Part shown: piece after piece, positions 10,496 to 20,139 of the stretch
Numbering within the stretch: the stretch's first letter is position 1
How the letters are laid out: each line of letters begins with the position of its first letter
NCBI GenBank assembly: GCA_031763025.1
Contig: JASSKH010000009.1
Coordinates: 8,621,305 to 8,685,304 of the forward strand
Source of the DNA: Macrocystis pyrifera
Lineage: Eukaryota; Sar; Phaeophyceae; Laminariales; Laminariaceae
Direction of reading: 5' to 3'
DNA length: 64,000 nt
Translations under genes and position numbers: made by a program
The notes under the pieces: generated by a model
The model's database searches: none
What the model was told of the DNA's origin: nothing
The model's input: only the letters and a program-made list of their open reading frames with translations

Positions 10496-11640
10496 TCGGT
10501 GTGTCGGCGTCCTTGTTGATTACACCTATAACGAAGCACCTATGGCCGGGACTGTGGGAAGAAAATCCCGTTGCTGCCTTTGAAAGGCTGCCCCTGGCTC
10601 GATGCAGATGCCCTCTCTGGAGTGCCCCTGCCTCCGCGACCACCACCGCGACCACCCCTATTCCGATTACCTCGGCGGACCATTTCCTCCAGCATCTTGG
10701 CCGCCACAACCCTTAGCGCCGGCGAACAAGGCATTCTGACGCCTCGCCGGCTTAGCAGCTTGCATTTCGGCAAAGTGATCCCGAAGGACTTCCTCAAGCT
10801 CGTTGGGGGGGAAGTTCACGATGCCTGAGCAGAGTACGGCGCTCGGTATTGTAGGCGTCAGTTACGTGGCGTACGATATGACGTCGGAGCACCACCTCGG
10901 GTTTGTGCACGCCAGCATATTCCCGGCATCGTCAACGCGACCGCACCATACCAACGGATCTTCCCCCTTTTACGCGGAGGGAATCAAATTTTGCGAGCCA
11001 CAAATCTTGTAGGGCAGCCCCTCTTAGCTCAAACCAATCCTCGACGACTTTCCAGCCGCCACTCGGCGACCCTGCCTGGAAGATCTTATTGGCCAGCAGA
11101 GCGAATTCTACTCCTTCGACCAAAATAGCCCAAGCGCGTGTCGCATCGTCTATCTCGCGGGTGGAACGTCGTTGCCGCAGCTCGCTGGGCATGACTTTAT
11201 CGTCCCCAACGAGGATTGGGTCATTTCGCGGCATAATTGCAACCAAACATAGATATGTGTGATAAAACCTTCTTTCGCCATATCGGGCACTGTGGTGCTT
11301 CTCCGAGAACCTTTGGCACATTTTGTCACCGAGACTGTATATGTACCTGATTGAACATCAGGCAGCGGTGGACTCGATCGATGTCCCGTACTGCGGGCAT
11401 CTTCGCTTGCCCCTTAGAGCGCGGCCAGCTTCGCGGCCTGCTCCGTCACCTGCGTGGATTGAGCGTCCATCGCGGAAGACTGGTCGACCAGCTGGAGCCT
11501 TTGAGCTGCAACTTGCCATGTGCTCTCGTAGACCTTGCGCATCAACGCTTTCTGGGACTCAAGCCATCTGCTGAACAACCCTATCGTTCGCCTCGGACAA
11601 TCCTTCCGAGCACGACCCTTCCTTCTAGCTTCTAGATCTA
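10492..11640 (-). pseudogene. Copia Gag with degenerate zinc knuckle
   Basis: 11321-10932 includes the copia Gag-like stretch A-T-R-A-W-A-I-L through N-K-I-F-Q, L-W-L-A-K-F-D-S-L. 10797-10540 carries an RGG-rich basic linker. At 10536-10492 a nucleocapsid knuckle is still visible as R-Y-R-C-N-Q-Q-G-R-R-H-T-E-C: the first Cys and the His of CX2CX4HX4C both read as Arg. The N-terminal part toward the 5' LTR (to about 11640) is in shifted frames. Confidence 0.65.
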
Positions 11641-11677
11641 TCGAACCGGATGATACCCGCTGATCAGCACGCTAGCG

Positions 11678-12276
11678 GGTTCCTTATTCCACGGTATGGA
11701 CAGATAGACAAGCCGGAAGCCTTCCCTCAGAAGGCACGTCGGTGTTGGAGGGACTCCTTGTAGAAAATATATTAGAACGAGATCAAGCAGATCGAGGAGT
11801 GTGTCGTTGTGCAAACACATCGACATGACGCAAGAATCATTTTTTTTTTTTTTTTTTTTTCATCATCACTTTTACTTTCCAGCCCACTCGTAGGAGGTTT
11901 TACCCTCGACGATCTTCTGGACAAGCCGTGGTCACAGGTGTCGTCCCTTCTCCCCCCCGGTACTTGCCTTTATTTTTTGTCGCGCATAGGATTCAACATT
12001 CCCACTGCTCGTCGATTTTCATCGAATGTAGCTAACTCACGCTCTCGCGCTTTCCGCTTATCAATTTTTTATGCAAGAAAAAGTCCCTACGAGCATGCAC
12101 TCGGTGAGATTTGAACCCACGAAATTGATCTTGATAGGCACGCGGACCACCTACCAAGCCACCGGGGACGCCGGATACTGCTGTATGTAACGCCAATAGT
12201 CAAATGCTTACCAATATGTACAACTCCCTGCAACGTAAGTTAAGCAATGCTGCTGCACTACGAGTACAACTACACA
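11678..12276 (-). repeat. Copia 5' LTR, interrupted by a SINE
   Basis: 11678-11826 matches the first half and 12174-12276 the second half of the 3' LTR (6533-6814). The middle is replaced by a ~340-bp insertion with a poly-T run on the plus strand. About 20 bp of LTR sequence next to the insertion point is missing, so insertion was accompanied or followed by a small deletion. Confidence 0.85.
11838..12172 (-). mobile_element. tRNA-derived SINE with poly(A) tail
   Basis: On the minus strand it begins with a tRNA-like head. Box A TGGCTTGGTAGGTGG (complement of 12147-12161) and box B GGGTTCAAATC (complement of 12108-12118) are spaced like an internal Pol III promoter. A T-arm-like GTGGG..CTCAC stem flanks box B. 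The acceptor-like ends pair poorly, so this is not a functional tRNA. A ~230-bp unrelated body and a poly(A) tail (poly-T at about 11838-11860 on plus) follow. It would be transcribed by Pol III and mobilised by a LINE enzyme. It lies inside the copia LTR. Confidence 0.75.
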
Positions 12277-13429
12277 GTGGTGGCACCGCGGTCAACTCTG
12301 CCGCCGACATCGTTGCTAGGCCGTCGTTGTTACTCGCACGCTGTTTTTTTGTTTTTCGTTCGCGTTCTTTTTGTGTTTTCCGCGTTGCCTCACCTCCCCA
12401 TTTCCCTTCTTAATTTTCAGAGGCGTCGCCTGCAGGATTTGGTTTACCTCACTCGCAAACACACCGAAATCAGGAAGGGAAGTAATTTCACTTTTTTTAG
12501 CGGAAGCAGAGTTTGTTTTTTTACCTCTGTCGCAAACACTCTAATATCTCGCGAATTTTTGCTTTCATCAAAAACGAGAAAACACGCAATCTGTGGATGG
12601 CCGAAAGATATTGTTTCTCACACCTTTTTTCACACTCGTATGTCGGTTGGGTGGCTATCGTGAACCATTGATATTTTCTGACGCACTGGATCTCACTTTT
12701 TGTGTATTGATGTGTCATTTTTTGTTTAACAACACTTAGGAAGAGCCTTCCCTCTAGGGAATGCCCATTAATAGTGCCGTCCAAATACGTGGTTTAGGTA
12801 GTTTCGTCAAAAGTCTAGCTCCCAGCCCATTGATCTCCGCTTATTTCTGTATTTTTATAATTACGGAGCCAAACAACATACGGAATAAAAACAGAATCAA
12901 GGAACATGTCCGCGGGAGAATATACAAGTTAGATGAGCTATTTGAAGGCAGCATGGACCTAGGGACCGATTACTTCCATGCAGATAGTGCTCCTGACTCT
13001 GCTCTGGTCACTCAAACAAGGTGCTTGGAGGTTTTCATTGTTGTATTGGTTGCTTGCTCGATCGCCGGATGTCTACTGAACGAAGGGGCGAGATATTCAT
13101 CAGCCAGGCAGGCGATACCGCCTGCCAGGTATGATAAGGGGACACTAGATACAAACCATAACGCCGCAACAGGGGAGAGGGGATACCATAACACTAGTTC
13201 ACTCAGAACGAAAGTATGTGATATTCATAGAAAACTCAAGCAGACCAAGAACATCCGGAGAATTCGGATAATGGATCGAAGATGCGGCGCTTCACAACCC
13301 ACTCCCACACCTCTACCTTGCAAAGAAAAGGCCGATTGATTACCTTGTACACGTCGAATCAGACAACAAAACGTCAGTAATATAACGATACACGAAAGGC
13401 GAAAACAGGCTACGGCCGCCGGGTCCACC
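12277..13429. repeat. Right flank of copia; dispersed repeat B (about 12575-12990)
   Basis: 12575-12990 resembles 55260-55785 in the same order, with shared blocks 'atctgtggatggccgaaag', 'tcggttgggtggct', 'acacttaggaag', 'agtgccgtcca', 'cattgatctcc' and 'ggcagcatggacctag'. A frame at 12761-13339 is open but consists largely of this repeat, so I do not call a gene. Nothing else is recognised. Confidence 0.7.
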
Positions 13430-14465
13430 TCATTGTTTGGTAAATGGGTGGAAGTTTCCACTCGACTTCCAAAACTTCCATTTGACGTCGAAAACTTCCA
13501 TAACTTCCATTTTGACGTCCAAAACTTCCATAACTTCCATTTTGACAAGTCAAAAGGCAAGTTATGGAAGACAAAAATAGAAGTTTTGGAAGTTGAATGG
13601 AAGTCGGGTGGAAGAATCCACTCTGACTTCCGAAACTGCCAAACCTTCCATTTTGACTTGAGTGTATGGAAGCGTCGGCGAACGCTGATGTAAGTTTCCG
13701 TGTAAATAGGGGATACATGTAAGGCTGGAAGTTGGATAATTGGAAGCGGATGTAAGTGAGTGGGATTAGGTGGAAGTTAATTTTGAATATGGGAGTGGAT
13801 GGAATTGTCTAACCCTACGTAGGTGGAAGTTTCCATTGAAATGGAAGTTAAACGGAAGATAAATAAGCATTTTGACGTTTAATGGAAGTGCGTGAGAAGT
13901 ACGTACAAATAGGTGGAAGTTGCGCTTGAATACGGGAGTGGACAGAAGATTCTGCGTACTCGGATGCGAGTTTCGTCGAAATTAGAAGTAAAAAATGGAA
14001 GTTTTGGACGCCAAGCGTAAGTTGTGGAAGTTGAATGGACGCGGATGCGAGTAGGTGGCGGTAAGTGGAAGTTACGGTTGAGTATGGGAGTGGACAGAAG
14101 ATTCTGCGGACGCCAATGGAGGTTTTCTTGAAGTCAGAAGTCTAATGGAACTTCTAAACGTGAAGTGGAAGTGGGTGACAGTAGGGGGAAGTAAATCAAG
14201 GTGTATGGAAGCTTGGTGGAAGCTGGACGAAGCTTCTACCGGGCATGGTTGTGGAAGCTTCCACTTTGCTTCCGCTTGCTTCCGCTTTGGAAACTTCCAC
14301 TGGCTTGCACTACCTTCCAACACTTCCATTTGGAAGTCAAGAACTTCCAAAACTTCCATTTGACTTCTACAACGTCCTTTTTGACTTCGAAAACTTCCAT
14401 TTGGAAGTCAAAAAGGAAGTTTTGGAAGTCGAGCGGAAGCTTCCGCTCATTCATCAAGCAATGAG
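13430..14465. repeat. TTCCA/TGGAA word-repeat island
   Basis: About 1 kb is dominated by variants of AACTTCCA and TGGAAGTT, often spaced 12-18 bp. The orientation switches: mostly TTCCA on plus to about 13555, TGGAA to about 14250, TTCCA to about 14405, then TGGAA again. The stretch can therefore fold back on itself. It yields repeated peptides in frames on both strands (e.g. V-Q-N-F-H-N-F-H-F-D), which I regard as a by-product. Confidence 0.85.
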
Positions 14466-15849
14466 GAACCCTGGGTAGGCTACCTGGGTGCTGAACTAAG
14501 AAAAAAACTCGAGGAAGCGGTGTCGCTCGCGGTACTACGAGCGACATAAGCTAAGGTTAGTCGAACAATGTACCAATAGTTTGCTAAAATTACCTCAGAG
14601 TGAAAAACGAAGGAAAACAAAACAAATTACCTTACCCTCTACGAAGACATGGGGGCACTTCGGAGATACGAAAAATGTACATAAACCAAAGATTTAGTAA
14701 CGTAGCGAAACATGTCATGGCGTGACGCAGCTCACTTGAACAGTATATTAGTATCGGAATGTACGAAACCAAGCTAGGGGAAAGTCTGAAAGCTGCCAAG
14801 ACCCGATCTCGCTGTAGGGAGGACGGAACGAACGCATGGGAGATTTCGCCGACACTGAGCGCTGACAGAGACACAGAACATACCAAGGGCAGACAAGCGG
14901 TCGCTGAAGAACGAAATCTCTCATCTCGGCCTGCGTGGGGATACTAAGGAGGCGGAGGAGGAACGCAGGGACGGCGTCGTTGTCAGACCTGGGTATCGTG
15001 AAACATCCCGTACGGCAGTATGCGTAACTGAAACAGGAGATATACAAAACAACACAATGGCTCACGCTGGCCCAAAGAGGAGCGAGATAGATCGCAAGAA
15101 AGGAACACGAAGCGAACGAACGTTTCCACCGCTCTCGAAAGAAGGGACGAAAACCATCGTAGAAATAGAGCGCAAGAGACGCGTGACCGAGTGGCAAGGA
15201 GGCGGGGGTCAACCCAGTCGCATGCCCAACGGTACACGAAGTCAGCAGCCGGTTGCCGTGAAGGCATGAAGACGGCTGGAGAATTCCCGAAACGTCGGAC
15301 TAATAGAACACCCACAGCACAGCGAATGAAGCGAACCCATAAGCATTGCGACAATAACAGACCCAGCCCCAATTTTTGGAATGTGGTTGATGATGATGCG
15401 TCTCGTGAAGAGACTCGCAGATGAATGATGACACCCAGTGATCGTGATGTACACTTGCGTTGTTCAATAGAACAGAAGAGAGAGAGATGGTTTGCAAGGC
15501 GGCGCTTAGGTGTCTTTGCTGAAGAGAGCGGTGATGATGGCGAAGTGTGGGAGAGTCCTGGCGCTCACGTCTCTGGTGCGATCACCTGGTGTGATCACCC
15601 TGATAAGTCGTGCATAACGTATTCCACATGACCCCATGATATGATCACGTGCCAGTACGCCAGTACCCCTGTATTCCAGTATCCTATGATCCGATATACT
15701 ACGAGTAGTCGTATTCTACTAAGACGTTTTGTCCTGCCGACAATCTTACGGTAGATCATCGGAGGTCTACCGACCTCGGAATAATATACCAACAGACGTG
15801 ACAGTCTTCTGTATAACTACCAAAGGGACGACATCGGCTGCGGGGACAT
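14466..15849. other. No supported feature
   Basis: Open frames exist on both strands (e.g. minus 14748-15212 and 14983-15372), but neither has recognisable motifs and they overlap each other. I see no repeat shared with the rest of the window. Confidence 0.3.
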
Positions 15850-17350
15850 GTCCAAGTCGGCAGAGCCACTTAATTTGGCTTTGTGCGACTGGTCGATGTT
15901 GAGTATAATACCACACATGAGGGAGCTTCCTTGATGCACTTAGGAACACCATAAGTCGAGAACAGCTCCAAGGGTGGTAGCATACCGAGCAGAAGACAGC
16001 GCGACCTTCACCGGTCCGGAATCGCAAGAGAGTTAACTGCTTACTGTCCAGGAGTTGAAGTGAGAACAAGTTTGTTTCACCGAGCCACCAGAGATTATCT
16101 TGACCTTTGTATCAGAAGTAAGCATCGACGGCCAGGATGGTGCCATTGCGCCGACGAGTCCACGTTTGGTGATAGCCGTAGCTGTATCCAGGAGGAAGGA
16201 AAACGGTCGCCCTTATCGCGGGGCGAGCTCGCGTTCAGCGGCACTCAGGCGCATACGCGAGTACACCCGGTTCGACTGTCTACGTTACAGGGCGCGTCGG
16301 TCCAATATTCGAGGGTGTGTTGGCGAGGGTAAATGCACCCCGATTCGCGTTCCCAGGATGGCCGTAGAAGGCCTTTCCAAGGTGCGTCGTAGATAACCAT
16401 GATTACTCCGTCCCGGCCTCGCACGGACCGGTGGGTGAAGAGCCTGTCGACCTCCAAACGCTCGACGGATATACGTTGCCTCTGGTGCTGTGGAAGGGGG
16501 GGTTGGGTGGTGTAGTTGTTGAGGGCGTGTTGCGTTCTTCCAGTGGGGAGGTATCGAGGAAGGCCGATTGTGACGTGTGAATTGGCGCAGGGTTTGCACC
16601 GGGCTACCGAGACTCGGTATTGGGCGTCAGCGCCCGGCATGTCGTTACGGAGGTCCAAGTAAAGTAATTTAGCTGCCAGAGGGCGGCCGTCCGGCGTGGA
16701 GTAGGAGGGCGCGGGGCCGACGGCTAAAATTTCGAACCCATCCAGTTGAGCAATAGCTGCGCCTTGAGGACCTTGGCGTCTTAGCAGATTTGACGCCCTG
16801 GCAAATGGTCGCGATAGTGTTGCATATATATATACCCTGCCATCGGCGGTTTAGGTATGGATTTGTTTGAGTGCGTCTGAGAGCGCTGAGTTGCGGCGCT
16901 CTACGCGAGAGACCGTGGGGGCGTGTTATTCGCTCACCATTGCATACACTCGCCGTTGGCGTTCGGCTATGAGGTCTCAGTATTCCAGGTAGTCGCAACC
17001 GATGCTTCGGTGGCCTCAAACATGGTGTTGTTCGAGTGTTGGAGAAGGCAAAGCCAGGGAGGCGGTCCATGTGCCCCTCGCAGGATTACCTGGTGGTGGC
17101 TTTAATAGAATAGTTGTGGGAACAATTTACATGTGACAAGGGGATATTCCAGTCGTCGTGTCTTGGTGTGATTAACGTGCTCGACGCCAGTTGTGCTGTT
17201 GGGATGGTAGGCACTCGTCGGGATCTCCCGTATGCCTAGAAGCTTCTACACGGCCGGCAACAGCTTAGTGAAGAGCTGCATGCGACACCAGGGGCGGACG
17301 GCAAGGGGGGAGAGAGGGTGGGCCAACGCATCGTCTGTCTGGAAAAGTTT
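15850..17350 (-). pseudogene. Second gypsy remnant: integrase C-half, chromodomain-like end
   Basis: Minus-strand fragments align with the end of the gypsy element at 30060-31440. In order they match: L-L-G-I-R-E-I-P-T-S-A-Y and V-N-H-T (about 17200-17240); R-V-E-R-R-N-S-A-L-S-D-A-L (about 16880); L-A-V-G-P and A-K-L-L-Y-L-D-L (about 16700); V-A-R-C-K-P-C-A-N (about 16600); the block R-L-E-V-D-R..S-V-R-G-R and L-R-P-S-W-E-R-E (about 16350-16450); and a K-G-Q-D-N-L-W-W-L-G-E piece near 16100. Frames change several times and stops are frequent. No LTR is attached, so it is a truncated, old copy of the same or a sister family. Confidence 0.75.
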
Positions 17351-18028
17351 CGCGCCTGGCGCTGTAGAGAAGCACATGCTTCCCTTGGTAACACTTTATT
17401 TTACATGTTTGATGTGTACGTTAGTATCAAAATATCAAGTATAGCACTCAGATTGTGTATGATAATGTGAGTATCTATCACCACATAACACGCTTTGATG
17501 AAATATTTCCGCTGTGGCGCAACACATCTGCACCACACATCCACCGTGTTGCAACAAATACAACGCTAGCATACTTAGTGAAGTTTCGCAACCAATCACA
17601 CCAGTGAACCTCATGTCAGATCATACGATATCATATCATATGACAGCACAACCAGCATACGTGTTGCTGTGTGAGCATGTGTGTGTTCGCTGTGTGGGGA
17701 GTCACACAGCGGGTACACAAAAATGTACGATATCTCGTGATATTTAGTTTTTCTGAAACAAAAACAAAAAAATGGCGTATTGATGAGAGGAGGCGTTTGC
17801 CGCACTCTGATTTAGACTCAATAGGTTGGTTGGTTACAACATTGAAAAGTGAACAAAATGACCTTCCAGATCTGGTTTTTCCTCATCATAAGTCCGTACA
17901 CTTTTTTTTTTTTTTTTTTAACTAGGGCGAATAACAAGAGCTGTCCGAATCCGGTGTCGTATGTGTTTCCCGAGAAGTATACGCCCCAGGAAAACGTGAA
18001 CAAATTTTCAGTTTTTTTGGCATATAGA
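17351..18028. other. No supported feature
   Basis: A/T-rich sequence with short runs ('catacgatatcatatcatatg' near 17622; poly-T at about 17901-17919). No coding or repeat signal that I can place. Confidence 0.3.
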
Positions 18029-18258
18029 GGCTATTACGGGGGACAATAGTAAATAGGACCTACGGTAAACACAAAAACAAATGTATTGCCCCATTTTTAC
18101 TATTACGGAGGACCATAGTAAATAGCACCTACGGTACACATAAAAAACCTACATATTTACCTATTTTTACCAACAAAAAATGGTCCCATTTACTATGGTC
18201 CCCCGTAATAGCAACATTTAGTCCTATTTACTGCTGTATGGTCCCCCGTAATAGGAAC
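18029..18258. mobile_element. MITE-like element with long inverted arms
   Basis: The unit CTATTACGGGGGACAATAG (18031) with its extension 'taaataggacctacggta' occurs at 18031 and again, slightly diverged, at 18100. It is then found inverted at 18180-18216 (ACTATGGTCCCCCGTAATAG) and at 18218-18255. The block is thus two direct copies facing two inverted copies around a short A/T-rich centre. It is non-coding and of MITE size. Confidence 0.65.
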
Positions 18259-19071
18259 AAAGTAATACTTCGAAGTACATGTACATTATATAAATACTCG
18301 TATATATCCACAGATGTCTTCGCCTGGAGACAGGGCTTTTGACGGTGCTTTCGAGATTCGGAACAAGCACAGCCACCCCGACAAAAGTGTACCTATGTGG
18401 GGTGTTACAGATTGGAAAAATTGTCTTACACGGACCATATGAGTCACGACTACTGTACGTTCTACGGCCTCCCTGGCCTCGGTACACTGTCATTGGAACA
18501 GTGTCTATGCCGTACTCTACTGTAGGTCCACAATCATCCAAAGCTTGAAGTATCTTGTCCTGACGCTATCAATAGTAGTTAGTGCTGTCACTCGACCACA
18601 GAATTCCAAAATCCGTCATAGCCCCAAACAGCGGTCTCCCTGCTGTGAAAACAACTAACTCGTCCAAAAAAAACTTCAAAAAAACTCAAATTGAAGGCAA
18701 ATTTCTAAAGCATCCTGGCGTAAACTTCAACAAACTCCCTAACACTCAACTACCGTAACTAAGACCTCCGTCCGCGCAATCAAACGGCCATCAGTTCGGT
18801 GAATTTAACGCAAGAGTTGAAAAAAAACTACTACAAGATCACACGCACAAACGCCTCCCGGCTGTGTAGACATCGCCCTTCAAATGCAAAAGCTCAAATA
18901 AAAAAACCGCTCTCTTCCAAGTCAGAATAATACCACCCGAACCTCTCGACGTTTCATCAGTGAGCGGTATAGCTTACCAATGTCCTCAATATAAACCAAC
19001 CAAAACTACTCATTGCCTATCATTTAAAATCGCAGCAGTAATTAAATAAGCATAGGTACGGACAGCAGTGT
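18259..19071. other. No supported feature
   Basis: Short frames only (for example plus 18339-18548). 18640-19040 is A-rich on plus with no recognisable motif. Confidence 0.3.
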
Positions 19072-19123
19072 TATGATACTGCTTTGTACGAGCTTAAAAG
19101 CCCGGGAATTACTGCAGTATTCT
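19072..19123 (+). repeat. Fragment of the gypsy LTR start
   Basis: This matches the first ~50 bp of the gypsy LTR at 19742 (TGTTATGATACTGCTTTGTA onward). It is even preceded by the same word CGGACAGCAG found just upstream of 19742. It then breaks off into repeat C. Confidence 0.75.
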
Positions 19124-19418
19124 TTCACGCTGCCAACGATCATCCAAAGTAAGTATTGGATGGGATGAGACCTCCTGCTCCGGAGCAGGAGGGCCTCGCC
19201 CGGGATAAGCCCCGCGGTAAGTGCGCTCTCAGTGCGGCGCCCATCCCTGGGATTGAAATGATCGTGTTGAAAAAACACTACTAAGCCTGTAGGGTGGGTG
19301 GGAAGGTCATGTATTTTTCCTGTGACTATCACCCTGTTCTCGCAGGGTAGGCTAGGCTTCGACAGACTGATCGCTTCGTGCGTTATAACTGTGAGTAAAT
19401 CCAACAAATACAGGATTC
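19124..19418. repeat. Dispersed repeat C with a 20-bp perfect palindrome
   Basis: About 300 bp that is highly similar to 55795-56100 in the same orientation. It contains the self-complementary CTCCTGCTCCGGAGCAGGAG at 19172-19191, kept unchanged in the other copy at 55850-55869. A third, truncated copy starts at 19478. No open frame is conserved between copies, so a non-coding element or RNA-like unit is possible. Confidence 0.8.
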
Positions 19419-19477
19419 CTATCGTTGTACCAAAGATTAGTTCCTTGGATTGGGTCACGATTTTACTACAGATTTTT

Positions 19478-19545
19478 TTCACGCTGCCAACGATCATTCA
19501 AATTAAGTATTGGATTAGATGAGGCCTCCTGCCCCGGTCGGTGGT
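19478..19545. repeat. Truncated copy of repeat C
   Basis: It repeats 'cacgctgccaacgatcat' and 'aagtattgga' up to the palindrome, which is degraded here (GCCTCCTGCCCCGGTCGG), then diverges. Confidence 0.7.
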
Positions 19546-19741
19546 CCTACCCAAACTTCCTTCTGTTTCTTTGTTCGTGATTAGCCACCTACCGTGCGCT
19601 GTGTTGTCTCACCCAAACTTGCTTCGTACTGGTAAATTTTAGTCGTGCGTGGCCGCGCACGCAGAGAAAACTGACTCAACAACTGGAGACAGTGGCAGCT
19701 CGCTCGTGATTGGGCATTAGTGGTCCCGTTCCGGACAGCAG

Positions 19742-20019
19742 TGTTATGATACTGCTTTGTATGAGGTTGAAAGCCCGGTAGTTACATGGATTCAGGCACT
19801 GGGAACGTATCTGTAGTACTTGAAAGGCGTATCTTAGGTGGAAAACCACAGGTTTTCCAGCGACGCACGAGCTTGGTCTCAATCTCCGCGTGCACGAAAG
19901 GAATTAAACTGCTCTTCTTCTATCTCTAAGCAAACATCACATGTGAGTACCAACGAGTACCGACTTGATAGGCAAAGCTTTCCAGGGATACAAAGTATCC
20001 CGCATGCTTGATCTTAACA
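19742..20019 (+). repeat. Gypsy 5' LTR
   Basis: 278 bp with TGTTA/TAACA termini, directly followed by a primer-binding-like sequence. The same length as the 3' LTR, with about 10% differences and no indels that I can find. Confidence 0.92.
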
Positions 20020-20021
20020 AG

Positions 20022-20039
20022 TGGCGTCTTCGGCTTAGG
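20022..20039 (+). promoter_or_regulatory. Candidate tRNA primer-binding site
   Basis: TGGCGTCTTCGGCTTAGG begins two bases after the 5' LTR. It starts with TGG, the complement of a tRNA CCA end, as expected for minus-strand priming. I cannot assign the tRNA species. Confidence 0.6.
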
Positions 20040-20139
20040 ACTTTTCGCTTTTATGTCTGTTCGAGTTGTTTTGTCACTGTTGTGTTTTCGTTTTTTTTGC
20101 TTTTCTATTGTGGGGTAAGTTTTTTCCGGACACTGCACG

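Larger units (their letters stand above)
6533..12276 (-). mobile_element. Ty1/copia LTR retrotransposon, full-length but decayed
   Basis: Related terminal repeats bracket a minus-strand pol region: 3' LTR 6533-6814 and 5' LTR 11678-12276, the latter enlarged by an inserted SINE. Reading from high to low coordinates, the order is Gag, zinc knuckle, aspartic protease, integrase, reverse transcriptase, RNase H. Integrase before RT is diagnostic of copia. A polypurine tract (minus strand AAGGGGG, complement of 6815-6822) sits directly inside the 3' LTR. Many frameshifts and stops mean it cannot move by itself. I see no convincing target-site duplication or primer-binding site. Confidence 0.9.

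Noticed and set aside
6533-12276. Target-site duplication for the copia element
   Set aside because: The bases directly outside the two LTRs (ccgcg on the left, gtggt on the right) do not match.
12761-13339. 192-codon plus-strand ORF
   Set aside because: Its first half is dispersed repeat B, whose other copy at 55.4 kb does not keep the frame.
13410-13718. ORFs with repeated F-H-N-F-H-F-D or K-W-K-L-W-K-F peptides
   Set aside because: Both strands give repetitive peptides from the same TTCCA/TGGAA words, so they are a by-product of the repeat.
19141-19260. Resemblance to U1 snRNA words (GCGAGGC, GGCTTATCC, ATACTTAC) on the minus strand of repeat C
   Set aside because: The words occur in a different order from U1, and the expected stem-loops and Sm site are not in place. 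Treated as chance.
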